Assembly (NCBI RefSeq): GCF_963678635.1
Contig: NC_087070.1
Coordinates: 2,609,157-2,673,156 of the forward strand
Source: Symsagittifera roscoffensis
Lineage: Eukaryota; Xenacoelomorpha; Acoela; Convolutidae
Direction: 5' to 3'
Length of the DNA: 64,000 bases
The notes beneath the pieces are model-generated. The model was not told the DNA's origin. It searched no databases and saw nothing but the letters and a program-made list of their open reading frames with translations. Position numbers and translations under genes: made by a program. Positions 1 to 10,767 of this stretch are shown piece by piece. The first letter of the stretch is position 1, and every line of letters begins with the position of its first letter.

Positions 1-189
1 ACTAAGCGGTCATCAAACTTTCTCGCCGTTTTCTCGCCAATGACATTACTCGCCGTTTCTTTCGATTCAAATGCACTCGAGCTTCAGTTAAGGTCATTAA
101 CTGTGTTGGGTCTCAAATCATGAATCTTCTTGAACTTCAGAAAAAAAATCATCCGGCATTGGGCGCAATAAATCCGTTATGATACAAAT

Positions 190-1270
190 ATGAGGAAGTT
201 GAGACAGCCATAGGGCAGGATTTCTACCTTTTAAGGGAAGTACCTTCTAGGGGAGGACTCACATTCACTGTGCGCCTTACGCTTTTCGATATGTTCGGTC
301 TTTACTGGTCCGTTAACCCCGTTCTTTGGATCAAACTCATCTTGCTTTAACAAAATTGTTGAGGATACTTCTTTTGCTGATCAGATCAAAAAATGGTACG
401 AGTAAGAGTCGTATGGGGCGTTCAAGCAAGTAGACGTCCGTTCCTTCGCTGACAAACATGCTTTATCAATATTGAAAATGAAAACCTTTCGCGATGGTTA
501 GAGATATATCGCATCAATGCTTTGAATTGAAAGTGAAAATAAATTGCTTAATAAAACTTTTTCATCATTGGCACAATTTAAGTCATTAGAAAAGAAAATA
601 AAGAAAAGTCCAGCACTCCGAGAAAAAAATGCAGTAACCATTCGAGATGATATCCTAAAGGGATATGTCATTACTGTTCGCCCACATAGTTATAGTTCAC
701 TAAAAGCCCATGATTGGTATCTCCCGCTTCATCCGATGTTGAAGCCAAACAAACCCAGCAACGTGATCCGTGTCCTAAGGGGGAATCAAGGTTCAATGAA
801 AATTCTGTAATTAAGTCTCTCTTGTTTGGCCTATATCTACTGCACAACCTCTTTTTTGTACTTGTACGACTCCGACAACATAAATACGCCGTTTCAGCGA
901 TAGTGAATAGAACTTGAATTACTTGAGCGGGGTCAACTTTTTCTCAGTTTTTTTGTGACGGGAGAACCCCACATCAAAAATGGCTATTCACTAATACACA
1001 TGTCTTGTTTTTGGCGCTCTTGATTTGCCAACATGACCAATTTAAGCATTGCAGAAGACCGCATCTGATCATCAAGGACTGAAATTAAGCGGCGATTTAG
1101 TCTCACTATTGAAACTAGCTTGCTTTAATCTGACAAAACTCGTCAGCAATTACCCCCCAATAGCAACTGTTTTCAACTCGGAAACTCGCAAATCAAATAT
1201 ATCGGTGAAAATATTTGTTTGAGTTCAGACCAGCCATTGCATGTCCTCGGTCAACATGGAGAATCAGTGG
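190..1270 (+). pseudogene. pol: BEL/Pao pol remnant: protease end, linker and reverse transcriptase
   Basis: Reading the plus strand in shifting frames gives the hallmarks of a BEL/Pao polyprotein in order. Near 200-240 there is a protease-end/linker segment (IGQDFYLL). Near 405-480 lies the conserved pre-RT stretch ESYGAFKQVDVRSF. From 544 to 810 an open frame carries SLEKKIKKSPALRE, KGYV and DWYLPLHPMLKPNKP, the diagnostic start of BEL/Pao RT. At 810-905 LLHNLFFVLVRLRQHK and AVSA match the region before RT motif A. At about 1100-1160 LLKLACFNLTKLVSN matches the late RT block, followed by HVLG at about 1240. At least three frame changes and several stops are needed, so it is non-functional. 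The polymerase would have copied element RNA to DNA. BEL/Pao assignment is strong; a subfamily cannot be given. Confidence 0.85.
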
Positions 1271-1790
1271 TGCTGAGACTTATGGCGAATCAATAGCCAA
1301 AAAAATGACAATGATTTCTAAGAGATCTTCCTTTTTTAGGCCAACTGATTCCAAGATCGACACATCTTTGACCAAATTGAACGCTATATGTTCGGTGAGA
1401 GTTCTCAAGATGTGATCTGTGCCGTTTCTTTTCTTCGTTCGCAATTTACAGTTCGCACAAGACCGAATTAGCAGGGGCTTCAAGCAGACCTTCTTTCAAA
1501 CTGTTTGAAAAGAAACTATGGAGACAGACAGTACCACTGTTTTGCAGTGGTTCAACTCGTGCATCACTTTTTATGTGTTTGTTGGCAATCACACTGATGA
1601 GATTTTGAAGTCTATTACAATAGATTAATGGATTTATTGACTTAGTGGTGGTAACCCAGCTGATACCGTTACACGATGGGTTTCATCGGAAGCCCTCAAG
1701 GGAAGCAGCTAGGTTAATGAACCCCTTAAATTAAGAAATACTGATTGGCTTTTCAAACCGGACACAAAAATTAATTGTAAATTCAGCTTA
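1271..1790 (+). pseudogene. pol: BEL/Pao pol remnant: RNase H region
   Basis: Continues the BEL/Pao pol. At about 1386-1450 the plus strand reads MFGESSQDVICAVSFLRSQ, matching the start of BEL/Pao RNase H, where the Asp of the usual GDSS motif is here Glu. At about 1600-1770 another frame reads NHTDEILKSITID, GGNPADTVTRWVSSEAL and TDWLFKPD, the family's NPAD..TRG block between RNase H and integrase. Several stops and frame changes interrupt it. RNase H would have removed template RNA during reverse transcription. An open frame on the opposite strand at 1280-1483 is a shadow of this region. Confidence 0.75.
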
Positions 1791-1899
1791 AAAAGTCCTT
1801 CATGTGACATTCACACATGTCCTGAGAGTGCATCTTTTTTTTGCTGAAATTTTATTTCTGTTTGGCAATTGGGAAAAACTAAACTCAGTTATAAAAAAA

Positions 1900-2590
1900 C
1901 AAACGTGCAGTGGCATTGTTGTTGCGTCTGCTGCCCTCACACAGACACTTCAGCTCAAACACCATCGAGACATTCGATGATACTGCGTTGGGTTTAGCGG
2001 AGCAAAAAACTTAATTTCTTGCACAGTCTAAAATGCTGCCCACCGAAATGAGATTGCTTAATTATGATAGAACCATTGCAAAAACAGCGGAACTGCCAAA
2101 TATTCACCGTTAGTTGTCCCAGCAGCAATCATTCGCTCAACTGGGTGCATCAGTCGTTTGGTTGATACCAAAGATGACAGCAAGCATCTAATAAAACAAG
2201 CCATCTTCGGTTGAGATATTTGCACATTAAGCAAATTCATCAGGGCTTGAATTATACATATGCCCTTGTAAATTCGAAGTTTACCATTCTGAAGCTACTT
2301 TGGTTGCTCCGAAATTTTGAAAGCAATAAATTTGACATCCCGAAAGCGAGAAGCCGAAACGTTTTTGCCCTAATATATCTGATACAATGGTTGAAAGATT
2401 GAGGAACAAGCAAGCCGCTTTCCTTCAGTAAGAGCGTTGAATATTTTGGCCCTTCCGTAGATCCGATACGCAGAAGTACTGAGGAAAGATACACGACTAG
2501 AGCGGTGCATATCGAAGTAGTCCCATATCTCAACGCCCATCTCCTGCGTTTTGGACGTTGAGCGAGTCATTGCAAGGCTCGGCACGGATT
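1900..2590 (+). pseudogene. pol: BEL/Pao pol remnant: integrase
   Basis: The open frame at 2211-2402 reads RYLHIKQIHQGLNYTYALV followed by FTI. This is the HxxxxHxG...T..LV pattern of the zinc-binding N-terminus of BEL/Pao integrase; the CC half is not recognisable. After a frame change, 2435-2550 reads YFGPSVDPIRRSTEERY and TTRAVHIEVVPYLN, the classic start of the catalytic core (YFGP...RAVHLE). The frame then breaks at a TGA and homology ends near 2590, before the second and third acidic residues can be seen. Minus-strand open frames here (2252-2533, 2370-2585) are shadows. This is the downstream end of the BEL/Pao pol that begins near 190. Confidence 0.8.
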
Positions 2591-3499
2591 ATAATATTAA
2601 AAAAGGTAATTAAATCCTATTTTACGAGCAAAAGTTGCAATTTTTTTTAAATTTGGTTCTTTGTTTTTAATATTTTGTAGATCAAAAGTAGGATTTCCGA
2701 CAAAAACGAGAACTTTTGTTTTTTACATTTTTATTTTTATACATATATATTCTGCAAATCCGAGACTGCAATTGTTCTTTTCTTTGTTTTTTGAAGCAGT
2801 TTAGACCAGCTTACTTTCATTTCTGCGGTTTTTGGTTTTAGGTTGGTTTTAACTATTCATCGAACAAAGTTTTCAATTTTTTTTAACTGCAACTTCCGTG
2901 GTTGCGGGAAGAAAAAACAGATCATTTTGAACATCAAGTGTCATGGATCGTTAGCTGCGATTTTTTTGGGAATAGTCGGACCACAAAACGGAAAATAAAT
3001 TTTTTATTCAAATGAGACTTTAATATGGGTAAACTGCGATTTTCGCGGAGCAGAACCCATGTTTATTCCAAAAGTTTTTAAGTTTATGTTCAGTTTTAGA
3101 AAGATTTTTAATTTAAAGGCAAACAACTGAAACTCAAATAAGTTACAAAACGCAGACCGAAGCGTTCATTGGCTGGACAATATAGAAACGAACAAGAAAC
3201 TAACGATTTCCTCAATCTTTCTATGATACTTAAGGTCGCTTAGCAAAAAATTTCAAAAGTTGGAAGGTTCATTTGTAGGTTGCCTCAAAAGTGTAAAGGT
3301 ATTGCACTATCTGAGACCTATTGTCAGAACAAAACCAAAATGAAGTGCTTTTCTATTCCAAACTATCACTAAATGTTCGGCGGCAATAGAAAAAGTCGAG
3401 GCATTGTTCTATAATATACGTTAAAAATTTTCAGCTCAAACAAATTATCACATTGTTCAATTATTCGCCATTAAATTAGAAACTTTATATGATTACCTT

Positions 3500-3860
3500 T
3501 TAGCTTCAACCACCCGGGTTGACGTCCATAGAACAAAAACGCTTATCAAATAGTTTTATATATGACGCCTATGGAAAGCATTTTTTGTCAACCAGGGCAT
3601 ATACGGGACGACAAAGGTTTTTATTGAAGAGACTCCACAATCTTCACAGGAAAAATTGATAGAGCAATCGACTCAAACATAATATAAGCATATATTATGC
3701 GGTGATTTGAACCTATTTTTTTCACGAACAACTTATAATAGAAGAATTAGTTGCTTTAGAGATAGTAGCTTTTACTACAAATGCATCTTATGTTAAAGTT
3801 AACAAAAGCTACAAGGCAGGCAGCATCGATGAGTACGTGAATTACAGTTTTTTTGCGACA
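3500..3860 (+). pseudogene. possible LINE endonuclease scrap
   Basis: In one plus frame the segment around 3688-3720 reads KHILCGDLNLF, resembling the GD.N motif of APE-type LINE endonucleases. About 40 codons later another frame reads SYKAGSIDEYVN, loosely like the downstream S.ID motif. Stops and frame changes are frequent and the similarity is short, so this is only a hint. It could equally be random AT-rich sequence. Confidence 0.2.
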
Positions 3861-3879
3861 TCGAAGTTTCATAGAAAAT

Positions 3880-4050
3880 AATCGATTATAATGGATTTTC
3901 GTTGGCTAAAATGTTGTCTATATAGTCAATTATCATGTCAAATTTAGACGACGTAATCAATTTTTGATTGATTATTATCGATTATTTTGGAAAAATTGAA
4001 GTCCATTATAATCCATTATAATCGATTATTATCAATTTTTGTTTTCAATA
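3880..4050. repeat. ATCGATTATAAT-like repeat cluster 1
   Basis: Several overlapping, partly palindromic copies of a motif like AATCGATTATAATGGATT occur in about 170 bp, and the same motif recurs at 4568-4720. It is low-complexity repeated DNA with self-complementary units. No coding role is seen. Confidence 0.6.
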
Positions 4051-4239
4051 AAATGGAATATTTTTTGTACATAAAATCGATCAAAACTGATTAAGTTTTG
4101 TAATAATTGACTCTAAATTTTGTAACTTTCTGCAAAACTCGAACAAACACGTTCATCCAAAGGCGGCCAATATGTAGTAGTTTTCCAAAAAGTGTCGAAA
4201 AACAGCATTTTTGACCAGCTCCTCACGTCAAACAACCCC

Positions 4240-4403
4240 CCTCCCCGACGTACCCCCATCTCTAGTTAGGGGACATCTTACTGTACCCTCTCAAGTACGT
4301 ACCCCTTCACGTACCCCATCCCCCACGTACCCCCCAAACCACGATGTACCCTCTAGTGGGAGGGACATCTAACTGTAGTACGAGTAAGCATGGGGGGGGG
4401 GGG
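4240..4403. repeat. CGTACCCC cluster and G12 run
   Basis: A C-rich island in AT-rich surroundings. CGTACCCC or close variants recur about six times between 4246 and 4350, two near-copies of a short GGGACATCTnACTGTA phrase flank the block, and a run of 12 G lies at 4392-4403. This is a degenerate minisatellite. The G run could form a quadruplex only if paired with other G tracts. Confidence 0.6.
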
Positions 4404-4567
4404 AGTTGGTGTGGGATTCATAAGTAACTTTTTGTAAATTTTCATAACTCGATTGAAAATAGGAAAAAAATGAAATCAAGCAAGAGAACAAAATAACTAA
4501 CTTAAAATTAACAAAATTATGAAATAAATAAAACAACACACATAAAGATTTGAATAAAGAGATAATA

Positions 4568-4720
4568 ACCCATTATAATAGATTAAAATGGATTATTTTT
4601 TTTGATAAAATTTTTGGAAATTAATTGGTTATAATCGATTATAATCGAGTATATTGGGATTTTATTGCTTAAAAATAAGTTTCATTACAACCCACTTTCA
4701 ATCGTTTATGATCGATTATT
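4568..4720. repeat. ATCGATTATAAT-like repeat cluster 2
   Basis: Second cluster of the same palindromic AT motif seen at 3880-4050, including GGTTATAATCGATTATAATCG. It ends about 250 bp before the first recognisable E1 sequence. Confidence 0.55.
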
Positions 4721-4978
4721 TTTGTTTTTTTTGTACAGACTGACAATGAAAATACAATATATTCGGTTATTATCCATAAAACTTCAGTGCGCGTTGAAAC
4801 AAAACTTGCTGCCGTACCAGACCATCAAATTGTTTCGCTCTAAGCAAAACTATTGAATTTCAATGAGATTATGGAGGAAAAAATGTAGATGCTCAGATAC
4901 TTTCCGCGATTTTCAGTTTACACAGGCCTACTTGAACTCAGAAATCGATCAGTTCAATTTCCACTTGATGAATTAATC

Positions 4979-6037
4979 GACGAGAGACGATATACGACTA
5001 AGTAGAAACTTACCATTTAGTTTTATGGTTGTACGGCAAAAGCCAACACAAACTTTTGTATTTAGAATCTTATTAGCAATGAATTTAGATTTTCATTTGC
5101 AAACAAAAAATTTTGAAGTAAATCTTCATGATCATTTCAGGCGCTAAAAAATTATTAATGTACAATAACGATTGATAAAAAGATCTCAGATCGTTTTCTT
5201 AATTTCTGCAGTATTATATAAAACATATTTGAAAAAATATTTATTGAAAATAAAAATAAAAATTAGTAGCATAACAAAAAATTGTTAGTAATCATAAATC
5301 ATCTCGTTGTTCCAGCTTCATCACCTAAACATAACAAAAATCATAAGCTCACTAATATCATTGAAGAACTAAATCTTTTTATTAAATAAATTTAAACCAT
5401 TTTAAACTTAAATTCACTTAATTAAAACAAAATCAGATCATCAAGGCTTATCCTTGGATCTTAATAAATTTTCTATTTCACTAAATTTAAAACCTGACCA
5501 TCAAGGCCTATCCTTGGATCAAGAAGAACAATTTTGTTCTCCCACACCCACTTAGCAAGTGTCTAACGACCTCAAACGTCGATTCACTATCCAACCCTTC
5601 CAAAAGACCCAGAACTAATAGAAATTTTTCGACAAAACTAACCATTCAAATTAAGATAAACAGTGAAGAACTTCGTTTATTCATCCTTCACTTGAACCCT
5701 CATCTTACGAGACCCAGCATAGATCTTAGACTTAGTAAGTTTCAAATAGTATCTCACGAACTACTTGCGTACTAATTATACCTGAACCTTGTGGATCGAT
5801 TTACTATTCTCCAACCCTTGAACACAATCACTACCCCTAAGTAAGATTAAGTAAGTTAACACCTTAGCCTAGACTAGACACGAGAAAGTAAAAAATCATT
5901 CTTCGGAATCGATATACTTTTCTCTCCAACCCTGAACAAAAAGACCCAGATTAAGCTAACCAAAAAAATCGTAATTTTAACAGTCTAAGGAAATAGAATT
6001 AATTAACAACTTCTTGCATCCCTCATCCTAAAACTTT
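4979..6037 (+). promoter_or_regulatory. E1 leader with repeated hairpin modules
   Basis: This 1.06 kb untranslated leader aligns with the post-LTR leaders of E2 (32450-33660) and E3 (36640-37909). It contains two copies, exactly 60 bp apart (5437-5460 and 5497-5520), of a module TCAAGG..TATCCTTGGATC that can fold as a CAAGG/CCTTG stem-loop. Next to them is a perfect inverted repeat AGAACA-ATTT-TGTTCT at 5525-5540. Further downstream, blocks resembling CGATT.ACTAT.CTCCAACCCT recur near 5578, 5797 and 5909. A role in packaging, dimerisation or translation is inference only. Confidence 0.6.
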
Positions 6038-6416
6038 ATGTCACTCAAAAATTTAGGAAATGAACAAACAATCGTTTCACACAATTGTGAAATAGATAAC
6101 AGAAAATACGATCTTGTAATCCTACCTCATTCACAAACAGTTGGATACATTAGAACAAAACGACAAACAATAAAAAGCAAAATTATAAACAAACAAAGAC
6201 AAATCACACGAAAAAGATTTTAAAAAAATAGAAGCCAGCAGTTTAGACGAACTATACAAATTAAAAGAATCAGTAGATAAAAATTGTCCCATCCATAATC
6301 AATTATATTTTTCCGACTCAGAAACAACTTCAAATTCATCAAAAAGAGGAAAAAGAAGAATAAAAAAGCAATACAAACACAAACCAGTACACTTGTATAG
6401 TTGGACACATCGATAG
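6038..6416 (+). pseudogene. pre-gag accessory ORF (E1 copy, frameshifted)
   Basis: An ATG at 6038 opens a basic 61-codon frame (HNC, YDLVILPH, VGYIRTKRQT) ending at a TAA at 6221. A second frame, entered before KDF at 6216, continues through an acidic/serine part (SLDELYKLKES, SDSETTS) and a basic tail to a TAG at 6414-6416, 30 bp before gag. E3 (37910-38301) preserves both halves at protein level: YDLVI.PH, VGYIRTKRQT, SETTS and a basic RKQK-type stretch. The break lies at a different place in each copy, so the ancestor probably had one ORF of roughly 125 codons. No known family was recognised. Its position suggests a small basic accessory or regulatory protein, which is inference. E2 and E3 have ACG where E1 has ATG. 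Confidence 0.6.
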
Positions 6417-6445
6417 TTATATATTAACCGTCGTCAAACGAAACA

Positions 6446-7474
6446 ATGAGCCACACTCAATGGGACGATAGTCCAGATGACGAAGCAGTTTATCCCTTTC
6501 TTATAGATTCACTCGATGATAGAGGACAACATGATTTTTGCAAGAATTTACTCGTAAATTTGTTTGAACCAGGAATCAGTCCATGTAAACAAGAATTCCC
6601 ACAAGTAAAAATCAAAAGACAAATTATTGAACAATATTTGAAAGACATATGTAATCTAACACAACAAAATGGAATCTACACCATAGAATTCAGCACACCA
6701 AATACAGCCCATCGCAAAAATGTAATTCAAACAGACGATATTGAATTAGAATTTTCAAAAGTATTCATAGAATATATCAAAAGCATACAAAATCATAATT
6801 CACAAAGAGTAAACTCCATATTCAGTAACGAAGTTTTTGCAATAATATATAGTTATATATCTATATTAGAAAAAACAGAAGTTCAAAGTATCTCACCAAC
6901 TGAAACATCCAGACATACAAAAGTACGAAATGAAATCACAGTATTTTCAACTTTTCTTTATTTAATTAAAGAAAATTTCACAAAAGATGATGTTTCACAA
7001 CACACCAAACATGATTTACAAAAGGTTTTAGCATGGTTTATAATAGATTGTTTCACCCACAATTTAGATTTAATTTCACAAGCAAGAAAAAATTTCAGAC
7101 CTCAAAATACAAATGGCGACACTGCTCTTTCAGAACAACGAGACTACGTTTGGGACCCTGAATGGTCTCATCATGCATTTCTAAAAATCCCACAAGATAT
7201 CTCAAGTCAAGCAATAAGTACAATATCTTATCACAGAGATTATGTAAAAGTAATACCATTAACCATTGATGCAACACCATTAAACTATAATACATTTTTA
7301 CCTGATACACGAAATAACAGTTTAAATTCGACCGTCATACATAATGAAAACCTTAATGGAACTAGAAATCTTACACAACAAGATATTCAAACACCATCAC
7401 ACTTCATAAATGAAGAAATCGTCCAAACGACAACAACTGCACAACAAAGTATTTCACCAATACACCCTATTTGA
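6446..7474 (+). pseudogene. gag: gag N-terminal region (342 codons)
   Basis: An uninterrupted frame starts at the ATG at 6446 (MSHTQWDDSPDDEAVYPFL) and runs to a TGA at 7472-7474. The N-terminal 220 residues are mixed alpha-helical-looking and globular (KRQIIEQYLKDIC, KVLAWFIIDCFTHNLDL); the last 100 are Thr/Asn/Gln-rich. E3 matches (MIRNEDNPEFSILPFL, then scattered frames to 39300), so this is a conserved part of gag. The 7474 stop sits where the reading frame should change, because the next frame is shifted by one base. No known matrix domain was recognised. It probably acts as the membrane-proximal or assembly part of Gag in the cytoplasm. Confidence 0.7.
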
Positions 7475-8256
7475 CAACACCAAGAAATACAAATACGTCT
7501 CTAACACAGGTAACCCTACAATCAACAGTTAAACCTTCGGTTGCTCCAAAATATTCACATATGGATTATCAAACGTATAGACCAATGACAATACCGTCAA
7601 AAACACGAAAACCATTCACAAAAAACACCTTTGCAGAACACAATTATAATTATGCTCACAAACCAAGAACAAACCAACCTCCCAGAACAAACACACAAAA
7701 TTTAAATCACGTATGTTCCCATTATTGGAATCTCCCGAAAACATCGACCAATTCAGTAAATTTTCCAGATAATCCACAACCTACACAGGATTATGGTGAA
7801 AATTACCCATTCTTTCAACAAAACAAAAATAACCAACATACACCATATAATACAAACTATTTATCATCTGATGAAGATGATTATCACCAGCTAGATATTT
7901 TTGCACCATATACTAAAGAATATCGCACACAGAGACCGCGACAATCTCAACCATCTCGAAATATAAAAATTTACCCACAAAACCCAACAGATGTACAAAA
8001 AACAAAACAAATGCATATCCAAAACCCATTTAACACACAATATTTTCAACCAATACAACCAAAAAATCCAACGTCAATGCATTCTTATCAATCAACTCAA
8101 ATGCAAAATGAAATACCGCTTCCATTTTACCTTCAGCAACACGAAATAACAAAAAATCTACTTTCAAATTTTTCACAAATGCCAAATGCCGCAGAATCAC
8201 TACAGATGACAATGAATCCATACCTCATGGGTGGATCATCAATAACATCCAATTAA
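7471..8256 (+). pseudogene. gag: gag Q/N/P-rich linker (261 codons)
   Basis: This is the frame following the gag N-terminal part. The protein is low-complexity, rich in Gln, Asn, Pro, Thr and Tyr, with an acidic patch SSDEDDYHQLD near residue 130 and an LPFYLQQHEI segment near residue 225. It ends in an in-frame TAA at 8254-8256. E3 has a lysine codon there and continues into the capsid-like part, so the stop is a mutation rather than the true end. No ATG start is needed because this is the middle of gag. Tracts like this often separate structured Gag domains. A specific function is unknown. Confidence 0.65.
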
Positions 8257-8262
8257 CCACTG

Positions 8263-9099
8263 ATGATATTCACAGGAACAGACCCTGAATATTCTGTAGA
8301 AGATTATCTAAATGCAGTAACAGCAAATTTAATTTTAAATATAGGACCTGAACCAATTAATACGCCACTACATCAAAATTGGATACATAGACGCACAGCA
8401 CTAATACAAACAACCCTAGATGGCGCAGCTCAAAACTGGTTTCCAGTATTACCCATAGAAATAAAATCAGACTGGAAAAGATTCACACAAGAATTTTCAA
8501 AAATGTTTGACTCCGAAAGAAACAAACAACACCAAAGAGTTTTCTGTAATGAAAATCGCAGATTACCAAATGAAACAATTAAACAATTAGCAGTACGTAC
8601 CGAAACACTAGTTCGAAAAGCATACTCACTTAATACACATGACTATAAAAACACAAAAATGACAGAAATTTTATGGATGACCTTAACACCTCAATTAAGG
8701 AAATTAGCGATAAAAAAGACAGCATCTCATCCTTCCTCAATTCGAGAACCAGACTTAGATTTTCGAAAACTAGTAGATAATTTAGAACAAGCAGAAATCA
8801 CAATGAAACTCGAAGAAACAGAAAATCTCAAACTACAATATGTTAATCGAACTGAAACAAACACTACACATATAAATAACATGCAGGAATCAGACACAAA
8901 CCTGATTGAAAAAATCACCGAAATACTAAATATCTACGAAAAACATCCACATTTTAAACGCAAACCATCTTTCAAAATATGGTGTATTTATTGCCGACGA
9001 TACGGACACAGTATTTCTGAATGTAGACAAAAACAACAAGACAATCAGAATAAACCTCAAAAGCATAAAGAACCAAAAAATCGTTCTATCAATATATGA
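8263..9099 (+). pseudogene. gag: gag capsid-like domain and CCHC zinc finger
   Basis: This open frame is in the same phase as 7471-8256. Residues 1-180 look like a Ty3/Gypsy capsid: FTGTDPEYSVEDYLNAV, then a helical region with LDGAAQNWF and FTQEFSKMF (the A..W...F pattern of retrotransposon Gag). A coiled, charged segment follows (LVDNLEQAEITMKLEETENL). A zinc knuckle of form CX2CX4HX4C lies at 8983-9024 (C-IY-C-RRYG-H-SISE-C), the standard nucleocapsid RNA-binding motif. E3 holds the same blocks at 40100-40870. The frame ends at a TGA at 9097, after a one-base shift relative to E3. This is the most secure part of gag. Confidence 0.8.
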
Positions 9100-10065
9100 A
9101 AAAAGATCAAAATCTACCAAACAAAATTATATATAGTAATAACAATTCAGGAAAACAACTTCCGAACAACACCAATTACACAAGGTATCAATCACCATAT
9201 AACTCAAGTTATAGAGGAAGATCACCAGAACGAAGAAATACACGAAATTCTTCACAAAATAGATATAATCGATCGAATAGCCAAAATAACCAAAATAACT
9301 ATTCACAATCAAATTCCAATACAACACAGTTTGTTTCTGGATCCAGTTCCCAATCAAACCCAAGGAATAGACACTATTCAAATAATCAATCACGAAACTC
9401 ATCATACAACAGAAATAGAAACTATTCACATAATAGAAATAGAAGTTATTCAAACAATCGAAATCAGAATTACCCGAAAAATCAATCAAGAAATAATTCA
9501 TATAATAGATCAAACTATCACAGATCAAACGATAATTATCAAAAACAGATCACAAAAAAATTCACAAAATCGAAACTCAAGTTACAATAATCGATATAGA
9601 AATTATTCCCAATCACCACACAGGAATAATAACCATTACCATGATTCTAAACATCGATACAGAAGTAGCACACCAAAACATCAAAGACACATTAATCAAG
9701 TGCAGACAAATGACGAAACAACATCAGACCCTCCAGGTATTGATGACACAGGAAGTAACGAACTACAACTAAATCATATAAATTTTGAATCATCAGATAC
9801 AGAAAGTGATACAGATAACACCATCTCTGTAAATATGATAACAGTCGAAAACGACTATGAACCTATCATATATGAACAACTTTTTACATCCCATATAAAA
9901 GAAAATCAATTGGAACTCTTTCACAATTCTTATATTGGACCCAGTCATACTACACAAACTACACAAGAAGTAAACGAAATTAACACGGTATTTAAACCCG
10001 ATGAAAAAGATGAAACACAATGCTCAAACACAAAACATATTTATCAAAACATACCAAAAGAATAA
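9096..10065 (+). pseudogene. gag: gag N/S/R/Y-rich tail and acidic end
   Basis: Two overlapping frames (9096-9590 and 9331-10065) carry the end of gag; the true path changes frame near 9545. The first 150 residues are an extreme Asn/Ser/Arg/Tyr low-complexity region with repeated SYNRNRNYSHNRNRSYSNN-type units. The end is acidic (SSDTESDTDN) with YEPIIYEQ. E3 repeats this composition (40930-41800). Such regions bind RNA and often phase-separate in other proteins, so here this is inferred. The frame closes with TAA at 10063-10065, followed in the same frame by protease. E3 does not share that stop, so it is not good evidence for programmed read-through. Confidence 0.65.
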
Positions 10066-10632
10066 CCCAGAGAAAAAACTTGCACAACACCATTTCTCTT
10101 AGAAAGCCCAAGAAACAAAGAATTTCAACCACCAGATCTTGAAATTGATTTTTTAATTGATTCAGGAGCAGAATCAAATATAATTAATATTCCCACATGG
10201 AATGAAAGCAAAACATTACATCCAAAATTAACGCCTCTTGCAACCTCTAGTAAACTAGCAACAGCACAAGAATCAACATTAGTAAATTATGGAAAAATCC
10301 AATTATTCCTTCTCCCCACGAGAACAATGGAGCAAAACAAAATTTTAGACAAACCGTTTAAACAAATATTTCATATTACTGATATTAAGCACAATATCCT
10401 TGGCATACCATTTATATCTAAATATATACCAATAATCAACATCTTAAATAGTAAAATACTAATCAAAGATAAGTACACAAAAACAAAAAATACAGCCCTA
10501 ATATTTTTTCAAAGATTAAACAAACAACCACCATTCTTCTCAAAATTTTACCCAATTTACAATCAACAACGGAAACACCTGAAACCACTATCAGGAAATA
10601 TATATAATTTTTCAAAAAAACAAGTTCACTAG
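10066..10632 (+). pseudogene. pol: aspartic protease region of pol (E1)
   Basis: In the frame of the gag end, this segment reads LEIDFLIDSGAESNIINIPTW. DSGA at 10159-10170 is the catalytic motif of retroviral-type aspartic proteases, which act as dimers to cut Gag and Pol. Downstream HNILGIPFISKYIPIINI matches the LG.DFL-type flap/helix motif that ends such proteases. Length to the TAG at 10630 is 188 codons, longer than a bare protease (about 100), so a linker to RT is included. In E3 the active-site Asp is replaced by Gly (GGT at 41981). E1 keeps the catalytic residue. Confidence 0.75.
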
Positions 10633-10767
10633 TATGATAAAAGTCAAAATAAACAACTACTTTTTATGTAAGACTTTGAATATAAACCTGTTCACAAATT
10701 TTTCAAAATCACGATCTCATCAATCAAATATTCGAAAAACACGAATTCCGACATCATTTCGTTACAC

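Larger units (their letters stand above)
2591..4978. other. AT-rich non-coding interval between BEL/Pao remnant and E1
   Basis: No convincing gene. It holds homopolymer-rich AT DNA, a possible LINE-endonuclease scrap near 3.5-3.85 kb, two clusters of ATCGATTATAAT-like repeats, and a C-rich CGTACCCC cluster with a G run. The left junction of element E1 lies at its end. No LTR of the E1 family is present here, so the 5' end of E1 is truncated. Confidence 0.6.

Noticed and set aside
7465-7480. Overlap of two gag frames that could be a programmed frameshift.
   Set aside because: No slippery heptamer was seen, and frames break at different positions in E1 and E3.
10060-10068. TAA between gag and protease in the same frame, suggesting read-through of a gag stop.
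   Set aside because: E3 does not have a stop at the matching place, and E1 has other nonsense mutations at E3 sense codons, so simple decay is more likely.
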